From positions 248,001 through 312,000 of the forward strand of contig CAWDAQ010000003.1 of assembly GCA_963800325.1 (NCBI GenBank): 64,000 nucleotides of DNA. The letters run 5' to 3'. The notes under the pieces were generated by a model that was given only the letters and a program-made list of their open reading frames with translations, was not told where the DNA came from and did not search any database. The DNA comes from CAWDAQ01 sp963800325. GTDB taxonomy: Bacteria > Actinomycetota > Actinomycetes > Actinomycetales > Dermatophilaceae. Position 1 is the stretch's first letter. Each line of letters begins with the position of its first letter. A program made the translations under genes and the position numbers. Positions 32,412 through 40,674 of the stretch are shown one piece after another.

Positions 32412-33292
32412 CAGGCCCGGTCCCGCAGGAGCGTCGAGAGGGTCACCGGCCGCAGCCCGAGGGCGGCGAGGTCGGCGAGGATCCCGGGGAGGGCGTCGGC
32501 GGTTCCGGGATGTCCGAGGTGCAGGCTGACGACGGAGCCGGGACGGACCTGCCGCCGGGTCCGGCTGCGCACGAGCGCGGCGCCGGGGTCGAGGTAGTCC
32601 GCGGGGTCCACGTCGTAGGACACGCACCGCCGGTAGCCGCCCGCCCGGGCCGCCGACCGGATGGTCGCGGTGCTGTGCCGGGTCCCCGAGGGCCGGAACC
32701 ACCATCCGGGGCTGCCGACCGCGCCCCGGAGCGCGGCCGCCCCCCGGACGACCTCCTGCCGCGCCGCCGCGGCCCCGAGGAGCGGCATCTGCTGGTGGCT
32801 CCAGGTGTGGTTGCCGAGCTCGTGCCCGGCGGCGACGAGGGCGCGCCCGATCGCGGGGTCGGCCGCGAGCCACGTCCCGACGGCGAAGACGGTGACCGAC
32901 GCCGAGGCCCGACGGCACTCCGCCAGGACCCGGTCGGTCAGCGCGGCCGGGCCCTGACCGTGGAAGGTGAGCGCCACCTCGTCGCGGTCGCGGGGTCCGT
33001 GGACGACGTCCGGCCCGTCGGTGACGGCGACGGACGGGGGGACCGGGGCGGGGCGAGCCGTGGGCGAACCGGTCGGGTGGCCGGGAGGCTGACCGGTCGG
33101 GTGGTCGGTCGTGGTCCGGGACCCGGCGGCGGGGGGCGTCGGTGAGGGGTCCCGCGGTGCGGCGCACCCGGCGCCTGCGAGGGCGAGCCCCGCGGCAGCC
33201 CCGAGGACGGCCCGGCGCGGGTACCCGCGCGGGCCGGACCCCGACGGCACCGTCCCCCCGTCGCGCGACCGGTCCTCGCCCACGGGCGCCAT
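32411..33292 (-). CDS. Exported NodB-like polysaccharide deacetylase with altered motif 1
   Basis: 293 residues. The export signal is Tat-like ('YPRRAVLGAAAGLALAGAGC') with Cys43 in an imperfect lipobox. A Thr/Pro/Gly-rich linker follows. The NodB barrel starts at about residue 105. Motif 1, normally TFDDG, reads 'VALTFHGQGP', so both Asp residues are lost. The His pair of motif 2 is kept in 'ELGNHTWSHQQMP', and motif 3 appears as 'WWFRPSGTRHS'. C-terminal motifs are 'DVDPADYLDPG' and 'GSVVSLHLGHPGTAD'. It may bind or modify surface glycan without standard metal chemistry. ATG 33292 is chosen over the earlier in-frame ATG near 33334, which runs into the phosphorylase promoter. Confidence 0.82.
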   Translation of the reverse strand: MAPVGEDRSRDGGTVPSGSGPRGYPRRAVLGAAAGLALAGAGCAAPRDPSPTPPAAGSRTTTDHPTGQPPGHPTGSPTARPAPVPPSVAVTDGPDVVHGPRDRDEVALTFHGQGPAALTDRVLAECRRASASVTVFAVGTWLAADPAIGRALVAAGHELGNHTWSHQQMPLLGAAAARQEVVRGAAALRGAVGSPGWWFRPSGTRHSTATIRSAARAGGYRRCVSYDVDPADYLDPGAALVRSRTRRQVRPGSVVSLHLGHPGTADALPGILADLAALGLRPVTLSTLLRDRA

Positions 33293-33337
33293 GATGCCAG
33301 CAGACCCTGTGTCGCGGGGGCGGCAGCGGGCCACGGG

Positions 33338-33343
33338 TAGGCT
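33338..33343 (+). promoter_or_regulatory. -10 box for purine nucleoside phosphorylase, leaderless
   Basis: TAGGCT, 8 bases before GTG 33352. It favours that start over TTG 33343, which overlaps the box. Confidence 0.55.
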
Positions 33344-33351
33344 TGCGCCCC

Positions 33352-34200
33352 GTGACGCCTGACCCCGCGCCCGACCTGTCCGACACGGGTACCGAGACGG
33401 GCCCGAGCCCCGAGGAGGTCGCGCGCGCGGCCGCCGCCGTCGTTGCCGAGCTCACCGGCGCCGGCGCCCACGACGTCGCCCTCGTCCTCGGCTCGGGCTG
33501 GGGGCCCGCCGCCGACCTCGTCGGGGAGACCCTCGCGCGGGTCGAGCTGCGCGACGTGCCGGGCTTCGCCGCGGCCGCGGTCCCGGGGCACTCCGGCACG
33601 TTGTCCTCGGTGGCGATCGGCGACACCGGGCGCAGGGCGCTCGTCTTCGGCACCCGGACCCACCTCTACGAGGGACGCGGCGTGCGCGCCGTCGTCCACG
33701 GCGTGCGGACCGCCGCCGCCGCCGGGTGCCGCGCCGTGGTCCTCACCAACGGCTGCGGCAGCCTCGACCCCCACCTCGTGCCGGGCACCCCGGTCCTCAT
33801 CAGCGACCACGTCAACCTCACCGCGACCTCCCCGCTGGAGGGCGCGACGTTCGTCGACCTCACCGACCTGTACTCGCCGCGGCTGCGGGCGCTCGCCCGG
33901 GAGGTCGACCCCGGGCTCGGCGAGGGGGTCTACGTCCAGTTCCCCGGCCCGCACTACGAGACCCCGGCGGAGGTCCGCATGGCCCGAGCCCTCGGCGGGG
34001 ACCTCGTCGGGATGTCGACGACGCTGGAGGCGATCGCGGCCCGCGAGCGCGGCATGGAGGTCCTCGGCATCTCCCTCGTGACCAACCTCGCGGCCGGCAT
34101 CTCCGCGACCGCCCTCTCCCACGCCGAGGTCGTCGAGGCCGGGGCGGCGGCCGCCGACCGCTGCGGCCGCCTGCTCGCCGACGTCGTCGGCCTGGTCTGA
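33352..34200 (+). CDS. punA: Purine-nucleoside phosphorylase, trimeric type
   Basis: 282 residues. The enzyme cleaves purine (deoxy)nucleosides with phosphate to base and (deoxy)ribose-1-phosphate. Family blocks: 'ALVLGSGWGPAADLVGE', 'VPGHSGTLSSV' (phosphate-binding Ser/His), 'RTHLYEGRGVRAVVHGVRT', 'VLTNGCGSLDPHLVPGTPVLISDH', here noted as the region at about 135-158, and 'GMSTTLEAIAARERGMEVLGIS'. Asn in 'VTNLAAGIS' contacts the base. It is followed 8 bases later by phosphomannomutase, exactly as deoD-pmmB in mycobacteria; PmmB-type enzymes may convert the released pentose-1-phosphate. Confidence 0.94.
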   Translation: MTPDPAPDLSDTGTETGPSPEEVARAAAAVVAELTGAGAHDVALVLGSGWGPAADLVGETLARVELRDVPGFAAAAVPGHSGTLSSVAIGDTGRRALVFGTRTHLYEGRGVRAVVHGVRTAAAAGCRAVVLTNGCGSLDPHLVPGTPVLISDHVNLTATSPLEGATFVDLTDLYSPRLRALAREVDPGLGEGVYVQFPGPHYETPAEVRMARALGGDLVGMSTTLEAIAARERGMEVLGISLVTNLAAGISATALSHAEVVEAGAAAADRCGRLLADVVGLV

Positions 34201-34208
34201 GGGGGGAC

Positions 34209-35945
34209 GTGGAGACCGACACCACCGCGTCCCCGCTCCGGTCCCGGGCCCGGGCCTGGCGGGACGCCGACCCCGACCCCGGCACCCGCGCCGAGCTCGA
34301 GGACCTGCTCGCCCGGGTCGAGACCGGGGACGGCTCCGCGCTGGAGGACCTCGCCGACCGCTTCTCCGGCCGGTTGACGTTCGGCACAGCCGGGCTGCGC
34401 GGCGCGCTCGGCGCCGGCCCGAACCGGATGAACCGTGCCGTCGTCATCCGTGCCGCCGCCGGCCTGGCCGCCTACCTGGAGGGCCGCACGGGCTCCTCGA
34501 GGGCCCCGTCCGACGGCTCCCGGGGCATGCGGCCGCTCGTCGTCGTCGGCTTCGACGCGCGCCGCGGCTCGGCCCGGTTCGCCGAGGACACCGCCGCCGT
34601 GGTCGTCGCCGCGGGCGGGCGGGCCGCCGTCCTGCCGGGTCCGCTGCCGACGCCGGTGCTCGCCTTCGCGATCCGCGACCTCGGCGCCGACGCCGGGGTC
34701 ATGGTGACCGCGAGCCACAACCCGCGCCAGGACAACGGGTACAAGGTCTACCTCGACGACGGGGTCCAGATCGTGCCCCCGGCCGACGCCGACATCGCCG
34801 CCGCGATCGACGCGGTGGGACCGGCCGTCGACGTGCCCCGGGCCGTCTCGGGCTGGGACCTGCTCGGCCCCGACGTCCACGAGCGCTACCTCGACGCGGT
34901 CGCGGGTCTCGTCCGGCCGGGCGGCAGCGGCGGTGCCCGCGAGCTCGGCGTCGTCCACACCGCGCTCCACGGCGTCGGGTCGGACACCGTCGCCCGGGCC
35001 TTCACCCGGGCCGGCTTCGCCGCGCCCGTGCCCGTCCCGACCCAGGCCGAGCCCGACCCGGACTTCCCGACGGTCACCTTCCCCAACCCGGAGGAGCCGG
35101 GGGCGATGGACGCCGCGCTCGACCTCGCCCGCGAGGTCGGGCCGGACCTCGTCCTCGCCACCGACCCCGACGCCGACCGCTGCGCCGTCGCCGTGCCCGA
35201 CCCCGGCAGCGAGGGCGGCTGGAGGGTCCTGCGGGGGGACGAGCTCGGAGTCCTCCTCGGCGCCCACGTCCTCGCCCGCGGGGTGCCCCCGCGGGCGAGG
35301 TTCGCCTCCTCCATCGTCTCCTCGCGAATGCTCGCCACGGTGTGCGCCGCCCACGGGGTCGAGCACGTCGAGACCCTGACGGGCTTCAAGTGGATCGCCC
35401 GGGTCGAGCGGCTCGCCTACGGCTACGAGGAGGCGCTGGGCTACTGCGTCGCGCCCGACGTCGTCCGCGACAAGGACGGGGTGAGCGCCGCGCTCCTCGT
35501 CGCCGAGCTCGCCGCAGGGCTCCGTGCGCGCGGACGGACCCTGCTCGACGCCCTCGACGACCTCCACGCCGAGCACGGAGTCCACGCCACCGACGGCTAC
35601 AGCGTCCGCGCGGAGGACCCGGCGACGACGAGGGCGACGCTCGACCGGCTCCGCGAGTCCCCTCCGGCCGAGCTCGGCGGGACCGCGGTGACCGAGTGCG
35701 ACGACCTGGCCGCCGGCGCCGGGGGGCTGCCGCCGACCGACGGGGTGCGGTGGCTGCTCGCCGACGGCTCGCGGGTCGTCGTCCGCCCCTCCGGCACCGA
35801 GCCGAAGCTCAAGGCCTACCTCGAGGTCGTCCTGCCCCCCACCGGACCGGACGGCCTCGCCGCGGCCCGCGACCGGGCCGCCGGTCGGCTCGCGGCGCTC
35901 CGGGCGGCGTGCGAGAGGCTCACCGCCCCGGGAGCGACGGCGTGA
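34209..35945 (+). CDS. pmmB: Phospho-sugar mutase (phosphomannomutase/phosphopentomutase type)
   Basis: 578 residues, a full alpha-D-phosphohexomutase. 'LTFGTAGLRGALGAGPNRMN' opens domain 1, and the phosphoserine loop is 'VMVTASHNPRQDNGYKVY'. The metal loop is 'LATDPDADRCAVAVPD', the sugar loop follows 'ETLTGFKWIARVERL' and 'GYEEALGYCVAPDVVRDKDG', and the C-terminal phosphate site is 'RVVVRPSGTEPKLKAYLEV'. It swaps phosphate between C1 and C6 (or C5) of sugars. Directly behind a nucleoside phosphorylase, ribose-1-phosphate is a plausible substrate. GTG 34209 follows a G-rich ribosome site. Confidence 0.93.
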   Translation: METDTTASPLRSRARAWRDADPDPGTRAELEDLLARVETGDGSALEDLADRFSGRLTFGTAGLRGALGAGPNRMNRAVVIRAAAGLAAYLEGRTGSSRAPSDGSRGMRPLVVVGFDARRGSARFAEDTAAVVVAAGGRAAVLPGPLPTPVLAFAIRDLGADAGVMVTASHNPRQDNGYKVYLDDGVQIVPPADADIAAAIDAVGPAVDVPRAVSGWDLLGPDVHERYLDAVAGLVRPGGSGGARELGVVHTALHGVGSDTVARAFTRAGFAAPVPVPTQAEPDPDFPTVTFPNPEEPGAMDAALDLAREVGPDLVLATDPDADRCAVAVPDPGSEGGWRVLRGDELGVLLGAHVLARGVPPRARFASSIVSSRMLATVCAAHGVEHVETLTGFKWIARVERLAYGYEEALGYCVAPDVVRDKDGVSAALLVAELAAGLRARGRTLLDALDDLHAEHGVHATDGYSVRAEDPATTRATLDRLRESPPAELGGTAVTECDDLAAGAGGLPPTDGVRWLLADGSRVVVRPSGTEPKLKAYLEVVLPPTGPDGLAAARDRAAGRLAALRAACERLTAPGATA

Positions 35946-36646
35946 CCGGCCGCGCCGCCGGACCCGCGCCCGGCCCCGGGCGGGTCGTCGTCCTCACCGG
36001 CCCGAGCGGGTCCGGCAAGTCCCGACTCGCCCGCCGGCTGCACGCGGCGCACGGGTGGCCGGTGGTCCCGCTCGACGACTTCTACAAGGACGGGGGCTCC
36101 CCCGGTCTGCCCCGCGACGCCGCCCTCGGCATCGTCGACTGGGACCACCCCGACTCGTGGGACGCCGGCGCCGCGCTCGAGGCGGTCGGTGAGCTCGCCG
36201 CGTCCGGCCGGGTCACCGTACCCGACTACGACCTCGCGAGCAGCCGGGCGACCGGGAGCGTCGAGGTGGTCGCCGCGCCCGCGGACCTCATCCTCTCCGA
36301 GGGCATCTTCGCCGCCGAGATCGTCCCCGAGCTCGCCCGGCGGGGGCTGCTGCACTCCGCGTGGTGCATCCACCGTCCGCGGACGGTGACGTTCGTGCTC
36401 CGCCTGCTGCGCGACCTCCGTGAGCACCGCAAGCCCCCCCGGGTGCTGCTGCGCCGCGGCAGGTCCCTGCTGCGGGCCGAGCGGGACGTCCTCGCCCGGC
36501 AGCAGCGGCTCGGCGCCCGCCCGGCGCGCCCACGCCGCGTGGCGCGCGAGGTGGGCCGCGCCGCCCGGTCCACCACCCGCTCCACCACCAGCACCGGTAC
36601 CACGGGTGGCGGTGCCCCGACCGCCGCCGCGGGGCGGACCCGGTGA
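35942..36646 (+). CDS. Uridine-kinase-like P-loop protein
   Basis: 234 residues. GTG 35942 overlaps the mutase stop. The P-loop is 'VVVLTGPSGSGKSRLARRL'. 'VPLDDFYKDG' and 'VDWDHPDSWDAGAALEAV' follow the uridine kinase/phosphoribulokinase pattern, as do 'VPDYDLASSRATG' and 'DLILSEGIFAAEIVPEL'. The fold should phosphorylate a nucleoside, probably uridine or cytidine, with NTP; context with purine nucleoside phosphorylase supports salvage. The last 45 residues are Arg/Thr/Gly-rich and unlike the family, and may be a disordered tail. It overlaps the next gene by 4 bases, linking the salvage genes to the MoxR operon. Confidence 0.88.
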   Translation: MTGRAAGPAPGPGRVVVLTGPSGSGKSRLARRLHAAHGWPVVPLDDFYKDGGSPGLPRDAALGIVDWDHPDSWDAGAALEAVGELAASGRVTVPDYDLASSRATGSVEVVAAPADLILSEGIFAAEIVPELARRGLLHSAWCIHRPRTVTFVLRLLRDLREHRKPPRVLLRRGRSLLRAERDVLARQQRLGARPARPRRVAREVGRAARSTTRSTTSTGTTGGGAPTAAAGRTR

Positions 36647-37689
36647 GCGCGCCACCCGGCCCGCCCCCGGGACCACCACCGGGACCACCACCGGGACCCC
36701 CGCGCGGGTGGACGCCCCCGCCGGGCGGCTGGGGCGCGCCCCCCGCGTACCGGCCCGGGGTGGTGCCGCTGCGCCCGCTCACCCTCGGCGACGTCGCCGA
36801 GGGGGTCGTGCGCACCGTCCGGGGGAACCTGCAGGCGACGATCGGGGCGGCGCTGCTCGTGACGGTCGCCTCCCTCGTCGTGCTCACCCCGCTGTCCCTG
36901 CTCGTCGCGACGAACGAGCCGGACTGGACCGCGGGGATGACGGACCCGTCCGCCGCGACGACGACGTTCTCGGTCGGCGAGCAGATCCCCTCGCTCGCGT
37001 CGTGGGTGACCCCGGTGGTGCTCTCGGCGTTCCTCGCCTGGGTGGTCAGCCGGGCCGTCCTGGGTCGGCGGGTCGACCTCGCGCAGACGTGGGCAGCCAC
37101 CCGGGGGCGACTGCCGGCGGTCCTCGGCAGCGTCGTCGTCACCGGGCTCGTCGTGCTGCTCCTCGGCGTCGTGGTCGTCGGCGGCCCGCTCGCGGTCGCG
37201 CTCGCCGCAGGCGCCGGTGGCCTGGCCGTCCTGCCCGCGCTCGCGGGGACGGTGCTCTACCTCCTCGCGGCCCTCGTGCTGTGGACCCGCTGGGCGTTCG
37301 CGGCGCCCGCCATCGTCCTCGAGCGGCTCGGGCCCGTCGCCGGGCTGCGCCGCTCGTGGCGCCTGACCGGGGGGCGGGAGTTCTGGCGCGTCCTCGGCAT
37401 CCGCCTCCTCACCGCCCTCGTCGTCGGCCTCGCCGGCCAGGTGCTCGTCCTGCCGCTCGCCGCGGTCTCGGTCGCCCTCCTCACCGGGACCGGCCTCGGC
37501 GGCACGGCCCTGACCGTCGCCGACGTCACCCTCAACGCGCTGTCGGTCCTCGTCGTCGGGGCCGTGACGACCCCGTTCTCGGCGGGCGTCGACGCCATGC
37601 TCTACGTCGACCAGCGGATCCGCCGGGAGGCGCTCGACGTCACCCTCATCGCCGCCACCGGCAGCGTGACGGGCGTGCCGGGGACGTGA
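36643..37689 (+). CDS. Multi-pass membrane protein with Pro/Gly-rich N-terminus
   Basis: 348 residues. GTG 36643 sits in a 4-base overlap with the kinase gene. Residues 1-40 are repeats of 'PPGP' type. About six hydrophobic helices follow, including 'IGAALLVTVASLVVLTPLSL', 'VVLSAFLAWVVSRAVLG', 'VLGSVVVTGLVVLLLGVVVV' and a final 'ALSVLVVGAVTTPFSAGV'. The pattern is that of the glycerophosphoryl-diester-phosphodiesterase membrane-domain/DUF975-like proteins that head the DUF4129-DUF4350-MoxR-DUF58 operon in Actinobacteria. No catalytic motif is evident. The function is unknown. Confidence 0.85.
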   Translation: MSAPPGPPPGPPPGPPPGPPRGWTPPPGGWGAPPAYRPGVVPLRPLTLGDVAEGVVRTVRGNLQATIGAALLVTVASLVVLTPLSLLVATNEPDWTAGMTDPSAATTTFSVGEQIPSLASWVTPVVLSAFLAWVVSRAVLGRRVDLAQTWAATRGRLPAVLGSVVVTGLVVLLLGVVVVGGPLAVALAAGAGGLAVLPALAGTVLYLLAALVLWTRWAFAAPAIVLERLGPVAGLRRSWRLTGGREFWRVLGIRLLTALVVGLAGQVLVLPLAAVSVALLTGTGLGGTALTVADVTLNALSVLVVGAVTTPFSAGVDAMLYVDQRIRREALDVTLIAATGSVTGVPGT

Positions 37690-38399
37690 CCGCGGCCGTG
37701 GCGGTCCGGGCGGTGGCGGTGGCGGTGGCGACGGTGGCGCTCGGGGCCGGCTGGGCCCGAGAGCCGGGACCGCCGCTCACCCCCGGTGCCGGGCAGGCGC
37801 GCGACTGGCTCGAGCGGGAGCTCGCCGACCCCGCCTACGACCCCGGCTGGCTGCAGCGGCTCTGGGACACCGTCGTCGGCGTGCTCACCGGGTCGGGCCC
37901 CACCGGCGCCCTCCCCGACGCCGCGCTCACCCTGCTGCTCATGGCGGTCGTCGCCGGGCTGCTCCTCGCCGCCGTCGCGCTGACCCGCACGATCCGACGT
38001 GACCGACGTGACCGACAGGGCCGCCGGGCCACGGCCGGCCGCGCTGCCGGCCACTTTGCCGGCGGCCCGCCGGGGCCCGCGGACCTGCGGGCGCGGGCCG
38101 CCGCCGCGCTCGGCCGGTCCGACTGGGACCTCGCCCTCCTCGAGGCCTTCCGCGCGCTCGCGGCGGAGGCGTCCGCGCAGCGCCTGCTCGACGCCTCCCC
38201 CGGCCGGACGGCCGGCGACGTCGCCCGGGCCGTGCTCGCGGCACGCCCTGCCGACGCCGCCACCACCGAGACCGTTGCCGCCGCCTTCGCCCGGGTCCGC
38301 TACGGCGGGGCCCACGTCGACGAGCACCTCGCCCGGACCGCGCTCGACCTCGCCGAGCGGCTCCGGCGCCCCTCCCCCGCGTCCACGGGGGTCCCGTGA
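37686..38399 (+). CDS. DUF4129 membrane protein
   Basis: 237 residues, GTG 37686 in a 4-base overlap. The N-terminal helix is 'AVRAVAVAVATVALGAGWA'; the polar stretch 'ARDWLERELADPAYDPGWLQ' precedes the single central helix 'ALTLLLMAVVAGLLLAAVAL'. The cytoplasmic DUF4129 part (about 130-230) has 'LGRSDWDLALLEAFRALAAE' and 'RTAGDVARAVLA'. Proteins of this family accompany MoxR ATPases and DUF58 proteins and may relate to transglutaminase-like membrane proteins. No enzymatic residue is seen. Confidence 0.85.
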   Translation: MTAAVAVRAVAVAVATVALGAGWAREPGPPLTPGAGQARDWLERELADPAYDPGWLQRLWDTVVGVLTGSGPTGALPDAALTLLLMAVVAGLLLAAVALTRTIRRDRRDRQGRRATAGRAAGHFAGGPPGPADLRARAAAALGRSDWDLALLEAFRALAAEASAQRLLDASPGRTAGDVARAVLAARPADAATTETVAAAFARVRYGGAHVDEHLARTALDLAERLRRPSPASTGVP

Positions 38400-39628
38400 C
38401 CTCCCCCGCACCGGAAGCGCCGGTGAGTGGCACCCGCCGAGCCCCACGCCCACGGCGGGCCTCCCGCCGTGCGAGCACGGTGCTCGTCCTCGCCGCCGCG
38501 GTCGGCACCGTCCTCGTCGCGCTCGTCGCCCGGACCGCCGCCGAGTCGCGGCCGCTGGACCCGACGGGCACCGGGGGCTCGGGCGCCCGGGCGGTGGCGT
38601 CGGTGCTCGCGGACCACGGGGTCGACGTGACGGTGGCCCGTTCGCTCGACGCCGCCACGTCCCCGTCCCCCGGCCGGGGGGAGACCGTCCTCGTGGCCGG
38701 GGACGCCCTCCTCTCCCCCGACGGCCTTCGCCGGCTCGTTGCCGCCGCGGCGGGACCGGACGGGCGCGGGGCGGACCGGATCGTCCTGCTCGCCCCGGAC
38801 CAGGCGCACGTCGACGCCCTCGACCTCGGGGTCGACGTGCTCGACGGGCCACCGCGGGACGCCCCGGACGCGGTCCCGGCGCGGTGCACCGGCACGACCG
38901 GCACCGGCGATCTCGTTGACCCCGCCGACCACGTCACCGGCGCGAGCGCGCGGTACCTGCCCCGGGGCCCCCTGCCGGCGGGGGCCGCCGCCTGCTTCCG
39001 CGCCGGCGGGGCCGCGGTCCTGCTGTCACTGCCCGCGACGGGGCAGCGCCCCGCGACGGTCCTGTTCGGGGCTCCGGCGGCGCTGACGAACGACCGGGTG
39101 ACCGAGGCCGCGAACGCCGCCACCGTGCTGCGCCTCCTCGGCGGCTCCCCCCACCTCGTGTGGTACCTGCCGTCGGCGGGCGACCTCGCCGGCGGCGGGG
39201 AGGCCGCCGGCTCCACGGGCGTGCCGGAGTGGTTCGCCCCCGTGGTCGCCGTGCTCGGGGTCACGACCCTCGCGGTGGCGCTGTGGCGCGGTCGCAGGCT
39301 CGGGCGGGTCGTGCCCGAGCCGCTGCCCGCCCTCGTCCCCGCGGGCGAGGCGACCGCGATCCGCGCCCGGCTCTACCACCGTGGCGGGGACCGCGCCCGC
39401 TCGGCGCAGGTGCTCCGCGCGGCAGCCCGGCGGCGCCTCGCCGCCCGCCTCGGGGTGCCCCCGCACGCCCCAGCCGACGCGCTCGTCGCCGCGGTCGCCC
39501 GGGCGGGTGGGCTGCCCGCGGAGGACGTGGCGGACACCCTGCTCGGTGCCCCGCCGCCGGACGACGCGACCATGGTGTCCCTGGCACGCCGGTGCGACGA
39601 GATCGAGGAGAGGGTGGCACGCCGATGA
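38396..39628 (+). CDS. DUF4350 domain membrane protein
   Basis: 410 residues, GTG 38396 in a 4-base overlap. An Arg-rich start is followed by a membrane anchor 'STVLVLAAAVGTVLVALVA'. The extracytoplasmic DUF4350 Rossmann-like domain (about 50-290) begins 'DPTGTGGSGARAVASVLADH' and includes 'RGETVLVAGDALLSPDGLRR'. A second helix 'WFAPVVAVLGVTTLAVALW' leads to a cytoplasmic tail. It is third in the MoxR operon. The gene order is conserved among Actinobacteria, but its biochemical role is not known. Confidence 0.87.
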   Translation: MTSPAPEAPVSGTRRAPRPRRASRRASTVLVLAAAVGTVLVALVARTAAESRPLDPTGTGGSGARAVASVLADHGVDVTVARSLDAATSPSPGRGETVLVAGDALLSPDGLRRLVAAAAGPDGRGADRIVLLAPDQAHVDALDLGVDVLDGPPRDAPDAVPARCTGTTGTGDLVDPADHVTGASARYLPRGPLPAGAAACFRAGGAAVLLSLPATGQRPATVLFGAPAALTNDRVTEAANAATVLRLLGGSPHLVWYLPSAGDLAGGGEAAGSTGVPEWFAPVVAVLGVTTLAVALWRGRRLGRVVPEPLPALVPAGEATAIRARLYHRGGDRARSAQVLRAAARRRLAARLGVPPHAPADALVAAVARAGGLPAEDVADTLLGAPPPDDATMVSLARRCDEIEERVARR

Positions 39629-40623
39629 CCGGGCCCGATCAGGACGGACGAGACGAGCACGCCCCGAACGGGGACGCGCGGGCACGGCACGCGCTGGCGG
39701 CCGTGCGCGCGGAGGTCGCCCGCGCCGTCGTCGGTCAGGACGCGGCCGTGACCGGCCTGCTCATCGGGCTCCTCGCCCAGGGGCACGTCCTCCTCGAGGG
39801 CGTGCCCGGGGTCGCCAAGACCCTCCTGGTGCGGGCGCTCGCGCGGGCGCTGTCGGTGCCGACCCGCCGGGTGCAGTTCACCCCCGACCTCATGCCGGGA
39901 GACCTGACCGGCTCCCTCGTCCTCGACGAGCGCGTCTCCGACTTCGTCTTCCGCCCCGGCCCGGTGTTCACCAGCCTCCTGCTCGCCGACGAGGTCAACC
40001 GCACCCCGCCGAAGACCCAGTCCGCGCTGCTGGAGGCGATGGAGGAGCGCCGGGTCACGGTGGACGGCACCGGGCACCCCCTCCCCGTGCCGTTCATGGT
40101 GGCCGCCACCCAGAACCCGGTCGAGTACGAGGGCACCTACCCGCTGCCGGAGGCCCAGCTCGACCGGTTCCTCCTCAAGGTCGCCGTGAGCCCCCCGTCC
40201 CGGGAGGAGGAGGTCGCCGTCGTCCGGCGGCACGCCGACGGCTTCGATCCCCGCGACCTCGACGCCGCCGGGGTGCGCCCGGTCGCCTCCGCGCAGGACC
40301 TCGCGGACGGCGTGGCCGCGGCCCGCCGGGTGGAGGTCTCGGACGCGGTCGCCGGGTACGTCGTCGACCTCGCCCGGGCGACCCGGGCCTCGCCGTCGCT
40401 GGCACTCGGGGTGAGCCCGCGCGGGTCGACCGCGCTGCTCGCGTCCAGCCGTGCCTGGGCCTGGCTGTCCGGCCGCACGTTCGTCACCCCGGACGACGTC
40501 CAGGCCCTCGCCCACGCCACCCTCGCCCACCGGCTCACGCTCCGGCCCGAGGCCGAGCTGGAGGGGGTCGGCGCCGGGGCGGTGCTCGACTCCGTGCTCG
40601 CCGCGGTCCCGGTGCCCCGGTGA
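39625..40623 (+). CDS. MoxR-family AAA+ ATPase
   Basis: 332 residues, ATG 39625 in a 4-base overlap (ATGA). Walker A is the MoxR form 'LLEGVPGVAKTLLVRALA' and Walker B 'LLADEVNRTPPKTQSALLEA'. Sensor 1 is in 'PFMVAATQNPVEYEGTYPLPEAQ', cited as the region at about 155-177, and the lid domain has 'GVSPRGSTALLASSRAWAWL'. MoxR ATPases act as chaperones that assemble or activate DUF58/VWA partner proteins, here probably the product of the next gene. The protein is cytoplasmic, working on membrane partners. Confidence 0.95.
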   Translation: MTGPDQDGRDEHAPNGDARARHALAAVRAEVARAVVGQDAAVTGLLIGLLAQGHVLLEGVPGVAKTLLVRALARALSVPTRRVQFTPDLMPGDLTGSLVLDERVSDFVFRPGPVFTSLLLADEVNRTPPKTQSALLEAMEERRVTVDGTGHPLPVPFMVAATQNPVEYEGTYPLPEAQLDRFLLKVAVSPPSREEEVAVVRRHADGFDPRDLDAAGVRPVASAQDLADGVAAARRVEVSDAVAGYVVDLARATRASPSLALGVSPRGSTALLASSRAWAWLSGRTFVTPDDVQALAHATLAHRLTLRPEAELEGVGAGAVLDSVLAAVPVPR

Positions 40624-40674
40624 CCCCGCCCGGCGGGCTCTCGTGACGGGACCGGTCCCGGCGGTGGCCGGCTG

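Noticed and set aside
32411..33334. Pseudogene call for the NodB-like gene because of its altered motif 1
   Set aside because: The frame is intact and coupled to the next gene, the other motifs are kept, and similar motif changes appear in other actinobacterial proteins as I recall.
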